From Vicingus serpentipes (GTDB lineage: Bacteria > Bacteroidota > Bacteroidia > Flavobacteriales_E > Vicingaceae), in the NCBI GenBank assembly GCA_024103385.1, contig JAGFIT010000083.1, positions 1-34,534 of the forward strand: a stretch of 34,534 bases of DNA, given 5' to 3'. Below, piece after piece: positions 1-7,433 of this stretch (positions are counted from its first letter, which is position 1; each line of letters starts with the position of its first letter). Under the pieces are notes generated by a model that ran no database searches, was not told where the DNA came from, and saw only the letters and a list, made by a program, of their open reading frames with translations. The translations under genes were made by a program, and so were the position numbers.

Positions 1-59
1 GATATTATAGTTGTTATTTTTTTTGTAAATAAATATAAATTTTATGAGATAAACAAAAA

Positions 60-1700
60 TTATGTTTGAATAACACCAACATTATAAGGCTTCTCAATAG
101 GGGCATGGTTAGCCGCTTCAATCCCCATAGAAATCCATTTTCTGGTATCAATAGGGTCTATGATGGCATCTGTCCATAATCGAGCAGCAGCATAATAAGG
201 AGATATTTGTTTATCATACCTATTTTTAATGTTGCTGTATAGTTCTTTTTCTCTTTCTTCAGTAATTTCTTCTCCTTTTGCTTTCAAAGAAGCGACTTCT
301 ATTTGTAATAATGTTTTTGCAGCAGCTGCCCCACTCATTACTGCCAATTGAGCAGAAGGCCATGCTACAATTAATCGGGGATCGTAAGCTTTACCACACA
401 TGGCATAATTTCCGGCACCATAAGAGTTGCCAATAATAATGGTGAATTTAGGAACAACAGAGTTGGCTTGCGCACTCACCATTTTAGCTCCATCTTTAAT
501 AATTCCTCCGTGTTCAGAACGAGAACCTACCATAAAACCACTTACATCTTGAAGAAAAACCAATGGAATTTTCTTTTGGTTACAGTTCATAATGAAGCGA
601 GCAGATTTATCAGCAGAGTCAGAATAAATAACCCCGCCAAATTGCATTTCCCCCTTTTTAGATTTTACTACTTTTCGTTGATTGGCAACTATACCAACCG
701 ACCAACCATCAACACGGGCATAACCACACACAATGGTTTTGCCATATTCTTCTTTGTATTCTTCAAATTCAGAATCATCCACCAAACGTAAAATAATGTC
801 TTTTACATCATAAGGTTTTTCTCTGGCATCAGGTAAAATACCATAAATTTCATTTTCGTCTAGTTGAGGTTTTTGGGACTTTATACGGTTGAAACCAGCT
901 TTATTGGACTCTCCAATTTTACCCATAATGTTTTTTATTCTATCCAAGCAATCTTTATCGTCTTTGCATTTATAATCAGTAACGCCAGATATTTCGCAAT
1001 GGGTAGTTGCCCCTCCAAGTGTTTCGTTATCTACGCTTTCACCAATAGCGGCTTTTACTAAATATGAACCAGCTAAAAAGATAGAGCCCGTTTTATCTAC
1101 AATCATTGCTTCATCGCTCATAATAGGTAAGTAAGCTCCTCCAGCTACACAGCTTCCCATAATGGCTGAAATTTGCGTGATTCCCATCGAAGACATGATG
1201 GCATTGTTTCTAAAAATTCGACCAAAATGCTCTTTATCAGGGAAAATTTCATCTTGCATGGGAAGGAAAACTCCAGCACTATCTACTAAATAAATAATAG
1301 GCAATTTGTTTTCTATGGCTATTTCTTGGAACCGTAAATTTTTCTTGCCAGTAATAGGAAACCATGCTCCTGCTTTAACGGTAGCATCATTAGCAACAAC
1401 TAAGCATTGTTTACCTGATACATAACCCATTACACCAACTACACCTCCAGAAGGGCAACCACCATGTTCTTCATACATTTCATCTCCAGCAAAAGCACCA
1501 ATTTCTATACGATTAGCATCTTTGTCTAATAAATAATCAATACGTTCTCGGGCAGTTAACTTACCTTTACTATGATGTTTTTCAATTCTTTTTTTTCCTC
1601 CGCCTAAATAAACTTTTTCTAATTTTTTATTTAAATCAGTTACCAATAGTTTATTAACATCTTCGTTAGTATTAAAGACTAAATCTTCTTTTTTTGCCAT
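60..1700 (-). CDS. Acyl-CoA carboxylase beta subunit, methylcrotonyl-CoA carboxylase type
   Basis: Carboxyltransferase subunit of a biotin-dependent acyl-CoA carboxylase, which moves CO2 from carboxybiotin to an acyl-CoA in the cytoplasm. At 546 aa it has the two crotonase-like halves of the family. The first oxyanion-hole loop is GSCVAGGAY (182-190) and the second is GNSYGAGNYAMCGKAYDP (424-441). The segment around 139-160 (VDSAGVFLPMQDEIFPDKEH) and the C-terminal PYYAAARLW (501-509) resemble methylcrotonyl-CoA carboxylase beta (leucine breakdown) more than propionyl-CoA carboxylase; substrate is therefore inferred. No biotin carboxylase or biotin carrier gene is visible; it may lie off the left edge. 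The ATG at 1700 is followed upstream by a perfect -7 box, TACCTTTG, at 1724-1731 on this strand, although a -33 element at normal spacing is not evident. Family assignment is secure, substrate less so. Confidence 0.93.
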   Translation of the reverse strand: MAKKEDLVFNTNEDVNKLLVTDLNKKLEKVYLGGGKKRIEKHHSKGKLTARERIDYLLDKDANRIEIGAFAGDEMYEEHGGCPSGGVVGVMGYVSGKQCLVVANDATVKAGAWFPITGKKNLRFQEIAIENKLPIIYLVDSAGVFLPMQDEIFPDKEHFGRIFRNNAIMSSMGITQISAIMGSCVAGGAYLPIMSDEAMIVDKTGSIFLAGSYLVKAAIGESVDNETLGGATTHCEISGVTDYKCKDDKDCLDRIKNIMGKIGESNKAGFNRIKSQKPQLDENEIYGILPDAREKPYDVKDIILRLVDDSEFEEYKEEYGKTIVCGYARVDGWSVGIVANQRKVVKSKKGEMQFGGVIYSDSADKSARFIMNCNQKKIPLVFLQDVSGFMVGSRSEHGGIIKDGAKMVSAQANSVVPKFTIIIGNSYGAGNYAMCGKAYDPRLIVAWPSAQLAVMSGAAAAKTLLQIEVASLKAKGEEITEEREKELYSNIKNRYDKQISPYYAAARLWTDAIIDPIDTRKWISMGIEAANHAPIEKPYNVGVIQT

Positions 1701-1828
1701 ATTCTTTTGTATTTAAAGCACCTCAAAGGTAAGTATTCTGTTTAATCAATTATGATTGAAAAATAAAATAATATACTTTTATGAAATGAGTTCATTTTTG
1801 CATCTAATTAATTATAACCAATGAATTT

Positions 1829-3142
1829 ATGATGAAACACCTTGTTGGATATCTATTAGTTTTCTTTTTTTGTTTAAATAGTTTTGGGCAGGGGAAGATA
1901 GTTGTTGAAGGGAAAATTACAGATGCTGTTACAGGTAAGCCAATTGAAAACGTACACATTAAAGTACAACAACAAAATGTACTAAGTTTATCTAATCAGC
2001 AAGGAGATTATCATTTTTCATTTTATGCTAAGAAGCAATACGTTGCATTAATCTTTTCTCATACGAGTTACACCACAGTTTACGAGCCTTTAAATACTCA
2101 AAAAGATACTTTTTACTTAAATGTTAAATTGATACCAAAAGTAGAGGAGCTAAAAGGTGTAAATATAACAAGTGAAAAGAAACCAGAAATAGTTTTTAAG
2201 AGCGCAAAAGTGAGCATTTCAGATTATGAGTTTTATGATGAAAGGTTCATTTTTTTAGCTTATGAGAAGCGTTTGAATAAGGATAGTGAAATTTATTTGG
2301 TAGATGAAAATGAAACCATTATAGACAAACATTTTGTGTCTGGAGAACCTGTTGAATTGTACACTGATTATTTAGGGAATGTTAATTTAATATGTGAAAA
2401 AGCAGTTTATAGAGTAGGGGTAGATAAGGATAAATTATCATTGATGGAATTACCTTTAGATGATTTTAATCAATTAATAAAACCAATTGTAGATACCTTA
2501 GATGGGAACCTTATCTTTTCCGATTTTCTACAGCAATTTCCTCGCTTTAAATATTACGCTTTTAATCCTACGGATACAAGTATTAAAATAATTAAAGAGG
2601 TAGTACATAAGGATATGGACCATCAATATAATTTTGAATACCACTCATTAAACAATTCAGAAAAACAGTTTGCTAAACGTATGGCTAAACGATTTAAAGG
2701 GTTGGATAAATATGATATAGCAGCTTCTATGACAGGGTTTTCTAGCAACTTTTTATACGAAGAAGTTTATGCGCCCTTGTTTATTATCAATGATACTATT
2801 CACATTTTTGACCATTCTGAAAATAAGATATGGAAATTTATTGATGATACTGTGCAGGTAGCTGAGGTACCTTTTTCTTACCATCAACCTAAACGAAAAA
2901 GTGAATGGAAAAGACGGTTGATAGCTGATGAAATTAATGGAAAAATTTATGGTATGTTTTTGCGCAATGGTTATAACTACTTAAAAGAAATTAATACCTA
3001 TAACGGGAAAGTAGAGTTAGAAAAAAAATTAACTTATCAATTTGTAGATAAGATAAAAATAAAAGATGGAATGGTTTATTATACATATAAACCCCAACAA
3101 ACATTACAGAAAAAGTTTTTGTACAAAGAGTGGATAGAGTGA
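1829..3142 (+). CDS. Secreted protein with N-terminal CarboxypepD_reg-like domain
   Basis: A 437-aa protein with a signal peptide (about residues 1-20, ending SFGQ) and then a CarboxypepD_reg-like/Ig-type fold at about 24-110, shown by VEGKITDAVTGKPIENVHI and a following SNQQGDYHF strand. Such domains commonly begin TonB-dependent receptors, but no plug or 22-strand barrel follows: the remaining 320 residues are soluble-looking, rich in K, D and aromatic residues, with short repeated strand motifs like IYLVDENETI that suggest a propeller or beta-rich periplasmic domain. I cannot name this second domain. Two ATG codons stand in tandem at 1829 and 1832; either could be used. It is monocistronic and converges on the doxX operon. 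Function unknown; export across the inner membrane is the only firm inference. Confidence 0.8.
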   Translation: MMKHLVGYLLVFFFCLNSFGQGKIVVEGKITDAVTGKPIENVHIKVQQQNVLSLSNQQGDYHFSFYAKKQYVALIFSHTSYTTVYEPLNTQKDTFYLNVKLIPKVEELKGVNITSEKKPEIVFKSAKVSISDYEFYDERFIFLAYEKRLNKDSEIYLVDENETIIDKHFVSGEPVELYTDYLGNVNLICEKAVYRVGVDKDKLSLMELPLDDFNQLIKPIVDTLDGNLIFSDFLQQFPRFKYYAFNPTDTSIKIIKEVVHKDMDHQYNFEYHSLNNSEKQFAKRMAKRFKGLDKYDIAASMTGFSSNFLYEEVYAPLFIINDTIHIFDHSENKIWKFIDDTVQVAEVPFSYHQPKRKSEWKRRLIADEINGKIYGMFLRNGYNYLKEINTYNGKVELEKKLTYQFVDKIKIKDGMVYYTYKPQQTLQKKFLYKEWIE

Positions 3143-3159
3143 TGTTTTTTTGACTGTTG

Positions 3160-3346
3160 TGTGTATGAAACGTAGCGTATAAATAAACGCTAACTTTTCG
3201 GATTTAGCACAAACCGAATTTTTTATTTTTATGTTTAATTTTCTTTTCTAAATATAATCAAATAAAAAATTTGACATGCTTTTTAAGTATGCAAAAATCT
3301 CTCGAAAAGTTTATAATAACTATATTTTATACAAGGTGTTAGGAAC
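3160..3346. repeat. Hairpin-rich intergenic repeat, cassette-boundary-like
   Basis: Non-coding spacer between two convergent genes, unusually structured. AACTTTTCG (3192-3200) and CGAAAAGTT (3303-3311) are perfect inverted arms about 100 nt apart. Inside and beside them are a TTCGG/CCGAA stem (3197-3201 with 3214-3218) and a TAGCGT/ACGCTA hairpin (3173-3178 with 3187-3192). The stop codon of doxX follows directly, with CCTAAC (minus strand) near 3338-3343 and GTTAGCG (minus strand) near 3188-3194. This resembles dispersed intergenic elements I recall from flavobacterial genomes, and it superficially resembles integron attC geometry. No integrase is present, so the identity is an inference. 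Confidence 0.45.
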
Positions 3347-3351
3347 AGTTT

Positions 3352-3729
3352 TTATTTCACTAATGATAAATACTTATCTCTATTCTCATACATTATCCAA
3401 ACATTTATTAAAAACAACATTATAGCGATGGGTAATCCACTTGGTGCAGAAAAAATGTTTGTTAAAAGTATGCCTATCATTATTGGAAAAATCACAATTG
3501 CTCCCAGCGCTCTTGTTTTAGGAATAATAAATAATATTCCGCCAAGAATTTCAATAAAACCAACCAATGGCATAAGCCAGCTTATTTCCATGAATGTGGT
3601 CATTATTTTAATCGTTTTTTCGGGCAAGTCATCAGGGATTGGCATATAATTTAAAAATTTGTTCAATCCTGCGTTAGTGAACATTAAACCAAAAAGCAAG
3701 CTTAAAATAAATATGATTCTATTTTTCAT
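3352..3729 (-). CDS. DoxX-like small integral membrane protein
   Basis: A 125-aa protein with four hydrophobic segments (about 5-22, 50-70, 75-95 and 98-118), the layout of the DoxX/DoxD-like family. The opening IFILSLLFGLMFTNAGLNKF and the phrase GFIEILGGILFI are typical of that family, whose members are inner-membrane proteins linked in other species to redox or sulfur metabolism; no substrate can be read here. Its ATG overlaps the stop of the upstream gene in a TAATG arrangement, so translation is probably coupled. It is the last gene of an arsR / SRPBCC-VOC / doxX operon. Immediately downstream lies the hairpin-rich repeat at 3160-3346. Confidence 0.82.
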   Translation of the reverse strand: MKNRIIFILSLLFGLMFTNAGLNKFLNYMPIPDDLPEKTIKIMTTFMEISWLMPLVGFIEILGGILFIIPKTRALGAIVIFPIMIGILLTNIFSAPSGLPIAIMLFLINVWIMYENRDKYLSLVK

Positions 3730-4709
3730 TAGTTATTGTTTTGATAGTTAATCATCCAGTTAATGCCAAATTTATCGGAAAACTCTCCAAAATAAGAGCC
3801 GAAAAACATATCTGCCATCGGCATACTAACATTACCTTCAGTAGAGAGTTCATTAAAAAGTCTGTCTGCTTCTTCTCTTGTTTCAGGCTCAAGACAAATG
3901 TGCATATTATTTCCTTGCTTGAGCGTAAAACCCATTTCTTTTGGGGCATCTGTACCCATTAAAATGTGTCCGCCAATAATGGGAAGCTCTACGTGTAGTA
4001 CCATGTTCTTGATGGCATTTGCAACGGGTGGATGCCCTGTATCCGCAGGGATATCACCGAAACGTTGAATACCTTTACCTATAAAATCTGTTTTAAAAAC
4101 TGATTTGTAGAAATTAAAAGCTTCTTCTGTGTTTCCAGAAAAGTTTAAATAGGTGGTAACCCTTGATTTGTTGTTGGGCTTATTTTGCTTTCTTAATTGA
4201 AATTGCGCTTCAATATATTGGTCAAGATTTTCCATTGCCATTGTAAATCCTTCTTTAAAGCCCATTTCAATAATTTTCTCTAAGTCCGAAAGACTTTCAT
4301 ATGTTGCAGTAATTTTTACAAGTGTTGTGTCAATATTTTCTGTGAAGACATTTGTCCATTGAGTTCTAGGCATTTCCTTGTTAACTGTTCCATTTTCATC
4401 ACAAAATGCGTCCAAGCCAGAAAACATTGATTGATTTACAATTTTGAGATAGTCATTTTTACACCAATGACACTCTTGTTGTTTTTCACTTTGTGTGTTG
4501 TACATTTGGTAAAGCCAACTTCCACCTTCTCTAAAATCCATTGATTTAGTTTTAGTTTGATAGGGTTTTGGTGCCCACCATTGGTCTAGTATTTCTGGAT
4601 TTGTCCATGCTTCCCAAACCAATTCAAGATTTGCAGCAAACTCACGTTGAACATTAACTGTGTTGTTTTCTTTATTGACAGTGAAGTCGAATTGCAAATT
4701 ACTTTTCAT
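3729..4709 (-). CDS. SRPBCC (AHSA1-like) domain fused to a PhnB-like VOC domain
   Basis: A 326-aa two-domain protein. Residues about 5-165 are an SRPBCC/AHSA1-type ligand-binding domain: [20 protein letters not shown] followed by [10 protein letters not shown] and later the helix [20 protein letters not shown]. Residues about 182-324 are a PhnB-like VOC (glyoxalase-fold) domain: [20 protein letters not shown], then [11 protein letters not shown] at the end. A Lys/Asn-rich linker (about 172-182) joins them in one continuous frame. The two domains are usually separate neighbouring genes in ArsR-controlled operons, so this looks like a natural fusion. Its start overlaps the end of arsR by 11 nt and its stop overlaps the doxX start, so all three are coupled. 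Ligands and catalysis are unknown; the PhnB-like VOC subgroup often has incomplete metal sites. Confidence 0.87.
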   Translation of the reverse strand: MKSNLQFDFTVNKENNTVNVQREFAANLELVWEAWTNPEILDQWWAPKPYQTKTKSMDFREGGSWLYQMYNTQSEKQQECHWCKNDYLKIVNQSMFSGLDAFCDENGTVNKEMPRTQWTNVFTENIDTTLVKITATYESLSDLEKIIEMGFKEGFTMAMENLDQYIEAQFQLRKQNKPNNKSRVTTYLNFSGNTEEAFNFYKSVFKTDFIGKGIQRFGDIPADTGHPPVANAIKNMVLHVELPIIGGHILMGTDAPKEMGFTLKQGNNMHICLEPETREEADRLFNELSTEGNVSMPMADMFFGSYFGEFSDKFGINWMINYQNNN

Positions 4710-5025
4710 TTTTTTTAAGTTTTAATAATAAATTGTCAAGTTGGTCGAATCGGTCTTCCCAAACTTTTCTGAATTGTTCCAACCATTTATCTATTTCTTT
4801 CATCTTTTCGATTTTCAACTCATAGTATATTTCTCGCCCTTGTTGGGTAGCTTCAACCAATTCACATTCGTTCAAAATTTGAATGTGTTTCGAAATAGTA
4901 GGTCGTGCTGCATCAAAATTTTCAGCAATTCCTCCTGCAGTCATTGCTTGTGAAGCTAACAAAACTAGTATCGCTCGTCTTGTCGGATCAGAAATTGCTT
5001 GAAATATGTCTCTTCTTAATTTCAT
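4699..5025 (-). CDS. ArsR-family winged-helix repressor
   Basis: A 108-aa ArsR-family regulator. [12 protein letters not shown] (12-23) is the usual opening helix, and [18 protein letters not shown] (about 39-56) is the recognition helix-turn-helix, followed by a wing (GREIYYEL). The ELCVC-type metal-binding cysteines are absent and only one cysteine is seen, so it belongs to the non-metal group of autorepressors that control downstream SRPBCC genes. It heads a three-gene operon. The upstream region holds a near-ideal Bacteroidota promoter (5044-5075) with an imperfect palindrome in its spacer (5054-5071), the expected place for an autoregulatory operator. The signal it senses cannot be deduced. 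Confidence 0.92.
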   Translation of the reverse strand: MKLRRDIFQAISDPTRRAILVLLASQAMTAGGIAENFDAARPTISKHIQILNECELVEATQQGREIYYELKIEKMKEIDKWLEQFRKVWEDRFDQLDNLLLKLKKNEK

Positions 5026-5043
5026 TATGAAGTTATTTGACTA

Positions 5044-5075
5044 CAAATATATATGAAGCCATTTAGCTACACAAA
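5044..5075 (-). promoter_or_regulatory. Promoter of the arsR operon with operator-like palindrome
   Basis: On the minus strand: TTTG (5072-5075), a 20-nt spacer, then TATATTTG (5044-5051), a full match to the Bacteroidota -33/-7 pattern about 19 nt before the arsR start. In the spacer, TGAAGCCATTTAGCTACA (5054-5071, plus strand) is an imperfect palindrome with AGC/GCT arms. A related half-site, ATTTGACTAC, lies at 5035-5044. ArsR binding is inferred from position. Confidence 0.65.
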
Positions 5076-5207
5076 TAATTTTTCAATTTTTTTTGGAGGT
5101 TGAAAATATAGTAGAGCGTGTGAATTTTGGAATGATGTTCTTAAATTGGTGCTAAAAACTGGATAAAAAACACTAGTGTCCTTTATTCGCGTTATAACTT
5201 ATCAAAG

Positions 5208-6209
5208 TTAATGCAAAATCTTAAAAAGTAATTCTTTAAGTAACTCTCCACTACTGGTAGAAGAATTGTTCACCCCTTTACTTTTTAAATCATAATCCCT
5301 GAGGTATTCAATTATTTTTACGGATTTTTTAATGGAGTAATTTTGAGCAGCAGTATGGTAATCTTGCACAAAGAAAGGATGAACTCTTAGTACAGCAGCA
5401 ACATTGTTTTTCGATTTATCTTTGGTGTAATGTAACTTTAAAACATTACTAAAAAAACTATACAAGACAGATAGGGTAACTACTAATGGGTGTTCTTTTT
5501 CATTTTTAGAGAAATGAGCGATTATTTGATTGGCTTTTACTACATTCTTACTTCCTATGGCTTTATTTAACTCAAAATTATTGTAGTCTTTACTAATTCC
5601 AATATTTGCTTCTACAATATCAGGAGTAATATGACTCCCTTGAGGAAGGTTAATGGTAAGTTTATTTAACTCATTTGCAATCTTACTAAGTTCTGTACCT
5701 AAAAATTCAGCAATTAAGATAGTAGCTGCAGGTTCGATGGTGTAATTTTTCAATTTTAACTGTTGGGTAATCCATTCAGGAACTTGGTTATTGTACAGTT
5801 TTTTAGCATCTAAGTAAACCGTCTTTTTTTTAAGTTTTTTACCAATCGATTTTCTTCCGTCAATGGTTTTGTACTTGTAACAAAAAACCAAGATAGTGGT
5901 AGGGGTTGGTTGATCTAAGTAAGGTTCTAGTTTATCAATTTCTTTAGCTAAATGTTGAGCTTCTTTTATAATCACCACATTGTGGTTAGCCATCATGGGG
6001 TAACGCTTCGCTTCACTAATGATGGTATTCATATCGGTGTCTTTTCCATAAAGAACAGATTGATTAAAATCTTTTTCACTTGCATCTAACACATGGTCTT
6101 CAATATAATCGGAAATAACATCAATATAATAAGGTTCTTCCCCAGTTAGAAAGTAGATAGGATGATAAACTTTGTTTTTTAAATCGTTGAGTATGTTTTG
6201 ATAATCCAT
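5208..6209 (-). CDS. holA: DNA polymerase III subunit delta
   Basis: Clamp-loader delta subunit (333 aa), which opens the sliding clamp during replication. The N-terminal segment IYFLTGEEPYYIDVISDYIE (about 18-37) and the core phrases RRYPMM-like AKRYPMMANHNVVIIKEAQ (about 67-85) and TTILVFCYKYKTIDGRK (about 103-119) match the degenerate AAA+ domain of HolA. The C-terminal part (about 205-333) with helices around KNEKEHPLVVTLSVLYSFFS matches the clamp-loader collar. Only 3 nt separate it from the upstream AMP nucleosidase, whose end reads TAATAA then ATG, so the two are probably co-transcribed. Length is normal for the family. Confidence 0.93.
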   Translation of the reverse strand: MDYQNILNDLKNKVYHPIYFLTGEEPYYIDVISDYIEDHVLDASEKDFNQSVLYGKDTDMNTIISEAKRYPMMANHNVVIIKEAQHLAKEIDKLEPYLDQPTPTTILVFCYKYKTIDGRKSIGKKLKKKTVYLDAKKLYNNQVPEWITQQLKLKNYTIEPAATILIAEFLGTELSKIANELNKLTINLPQGSHITPDIVEANIGISKDYNNFELNKAIGSKNVVKANQIIAHFSKNEKEHPLVVTLSVLYSFFSNVLKLHYTKDKSKNNVAAVLRVHPFFVQDYHTAAQNYSIKKSVKIIEYLRDYDLKSKGVNNSSTSSGELLKELLFKILH

Positions 6210-6212
6210 TTA

Positions 6213-6998
6213 TTAATCTTCCGAATAAGAATATCTGAGGTGCTTTACGCTGGTACCATTATTTTTTATTTCCTGAAGGGATTTAATACCTATTTCAATG
6301 TGCTTTTTCACAAAATTTTCCGTTACTTTTTCATCACTTTTATTTGTTTTTATTCCTCCTGCTATCATAGGCTGGTCGGAGACTAACAAAAGTGCCCCTG
6401 TTGGTATTTTGTTGACAAAACCAGCAACAAAAAGGGTGGCAGTTTCCATATCGATTGCCATGGCTCTAATTTTTCTGAGGTAGGTTTTAAATCCTTCATC
6501 ATGCTCCCAAACTCTTCTGTTGGTGGTAAATACAGTACCAGTCCAATAATCTAAACCAAACTCTCTAATGGTAGATGATACAGCTCGTTGGAGTGTAAAG
6601 GCAGGCAGTGCTGGAACTTCTTTAGGTAAATAATCATCAGATGTTCCTTCACCTCTTATGGCTGCGAGTGGTAAAATAAAATCGCCTATTTCATTTTTCT
6701 TTTTTAAACCTCCACATTTACCTAAAAACAAACAGGCTTTAGGGGCAATAGCACTTAATAAATCCATGATGGTAGCAGCATTGGCACTCCCCATACTAAA
6801 ATTGATAATGGTAATTCCTTCAGCTGTAGCATTGGGCATAGCTTTATCTTTTCCTTTTATTTCTACCTTATAAGTAGTGGCAAAATCTTCAACATAATTA
6901 TTGAAATTGGTCAATAAAATGTATTTTCCAAAATCTTCTAATTCGGTTCCTGTGTATCGAGGTAGCCAGTTTTTTACAATATCATCTTTAGTGGTCAT
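6213..6998 (-). CDS. amn: AMP nucleosidase, short Bacteroidota-type
   Basis: A 261-aa member of the nucleoside phosphorylase/nucleosidase superfamily. FLGKCGGLKKKNEIGDFILP (91-110) forms the nucleobase/ribose-binding region, AIDMETATLF (181-190) carries the characteristic M-E ribose-binding pair, and LVSDQP (205-210) carries the catalytic-type aspartate. The short length equals the catalytic domain only; the E. coli Amn N-terminal regulatory domain is absent, as is usual in Bacteroidetes. The predicted reaction is AMP to adenine plus ribose 5-phosphate in the cytoplasm; a different nucleoside substrate cannot be excluded. It leads an operon with holA. A 9-bp perfect inverted repeat (7046-7068) stands about 50 bp before its ATG. 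Confidence 0.85.
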   Translation of the reverse strand: MTTKDDIVKNWLPRYTGTELEDFGKYILLTNFNNYVEDFATTYKVEIKGKDKAMPNATAEGITIINFSMGSANAATIMDLLSAIAPKACLFLGKCGGLKKKNEIGDFILPLAAIRGEGTSDDYLPKEVPALPAFTLQRAVSSTIREFGLDYWTGTVFTTNRRVWEHDEGFKTYLRKIRAMAIDMETATLFVAGFVNKIPTGALLLVSDQPMIAGGIKTNKSDEKVTENFVKKHIEIGIKSLQEIKNNGTSVKHLRYSYSED

Positions 6999-7045
6999 AG
7001 AAGTAGGATATGTTTTAATTGTGAGCAGGTAAATTTAACAACATA

Positions 7046-7068
7046 TTTTGATGATTGTTTCATCAAAA
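7046..7068. repeat. 9-bp perfect inverted repeat upstream of amn
   Basis: TTTTGATGA (7046-7054), a 5-nt loop, and TCATCAAAA (7060-7068) form a perfect stem. It lies 47 bp before the amn start codon and has no U-run after it on the minus strand, so a protein-binding operator or leader hairpin is more likely than a terminator. Function is inferred only from position. Confidence 0.5.
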
Positions 7069-7087
7069 GGCAAAAACAATTAACTAA

Positions 7088-7119
7088 AAAAGGTTCTAGG
7101 AAATTTCCTAGAACCTTTT
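7088..7119. terminator. Perfect 32-bp palindromic bidirectional terminator
   Basis: The 32 bases are a perfect palindrome: AAAAAGGTTCTAGGAA pairs fully with its mirror half. As RNA this gives a stem of about 14 bp with a tight loop, flanked by A-run and T-run, so it can terminate in either direction. On the minus strand it follows the 33-codon ORF (7193-7294) and ribBA, insulating amn. Confidence 0.85.
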
Positions 7120-7192
7120 AATTAACATAAAACTTATCTATTGAGATATACTCCGTAGTTACTTCACTATTAAAAATAGTTGCAGAAACTTT

Positions 7193-7294
7193 TTAACGCC
7201 ATGTATTTTTGGTTGAACCATAGTTATCTCCCTCTCCTCTTAAAAAATAAATAAGACCTAAAAATGTGGCTAGTACTAATACAAAAACAATCAT
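7193..7294 (-). CDS. Small single-pass membrane protein, 33 codons, unrecognised
   Basis: An ATG-to-TAA reading frame of 33 codons: MIVFVLVLATFLGLIYFL, then RGEGDNYGSTKNTWR. The first 18 residues are an unbroken hydrophobic helix and the tail is polar with a net positive end, the shape of a genuine small single-pass membrane protein. It stands alone between ribBA and amn. About 20 nt upstream is a promoter-like pair (TTTTG, 19 nt, GATATTTG; 7321-7352) inside nested palindromes, and a perfect terminator (7088-7119) lies about 75 nt downstream, so the transcription unit fits the ORF. I do not recognise a family. Coding status is inferred from this architecture, not from homology. Confidence 0.6.
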   Translation of the reverse strand: MIVFVLVLATFLGLIYFLRGEGDNYGSTKNTWR

Positions 7295-7320
7295 ATCGAT
7301 TAATTATTAAGTTTCGGATG

Positions 7321-7366
7321 CAAATATCTGATATTTGTCGACAAAAACAAAATTTATCGACAAAAA
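7321..7366 (-). promoter_or_regulatory. Promoter with nested palindromes and direct repeat before the 33-codon ORF
   Basis: Minus-strand promoter pair: TTTTG (7348-7352), 19 nt, GATATTTG (7321-7328, one mismatch to TAnnTTTG). Overlaid on it are two palindromes: CAAATATCTGATATTTG (7321-7337, perfect around one central base) and TTTGTCGACAAA (7334-7345, perfect), which share four bases. TTTGTCGACAAAAA (7334-7347) recurs as TTTATCGACAAAAA (7353-7366), 13 of 14 identical, exactly 19 bp away. This density suggests a regulated promoter. Confidence 0.6.
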
Positions 7367-7433
7367 AATGATGTTCATCTGAAAAATATGATTGTTTGTC
7401 TGTTTTTAAGGCGATACAGAAGTGTTGAAGAGG

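Noticed and set aside
3160..3346. Certain integron attC site
   Set aside because: The core triplets only partly match RYYYAAC/GTTRRRY, the arm spacing is long and no integrase is present, so it is reported only as cassette-like.
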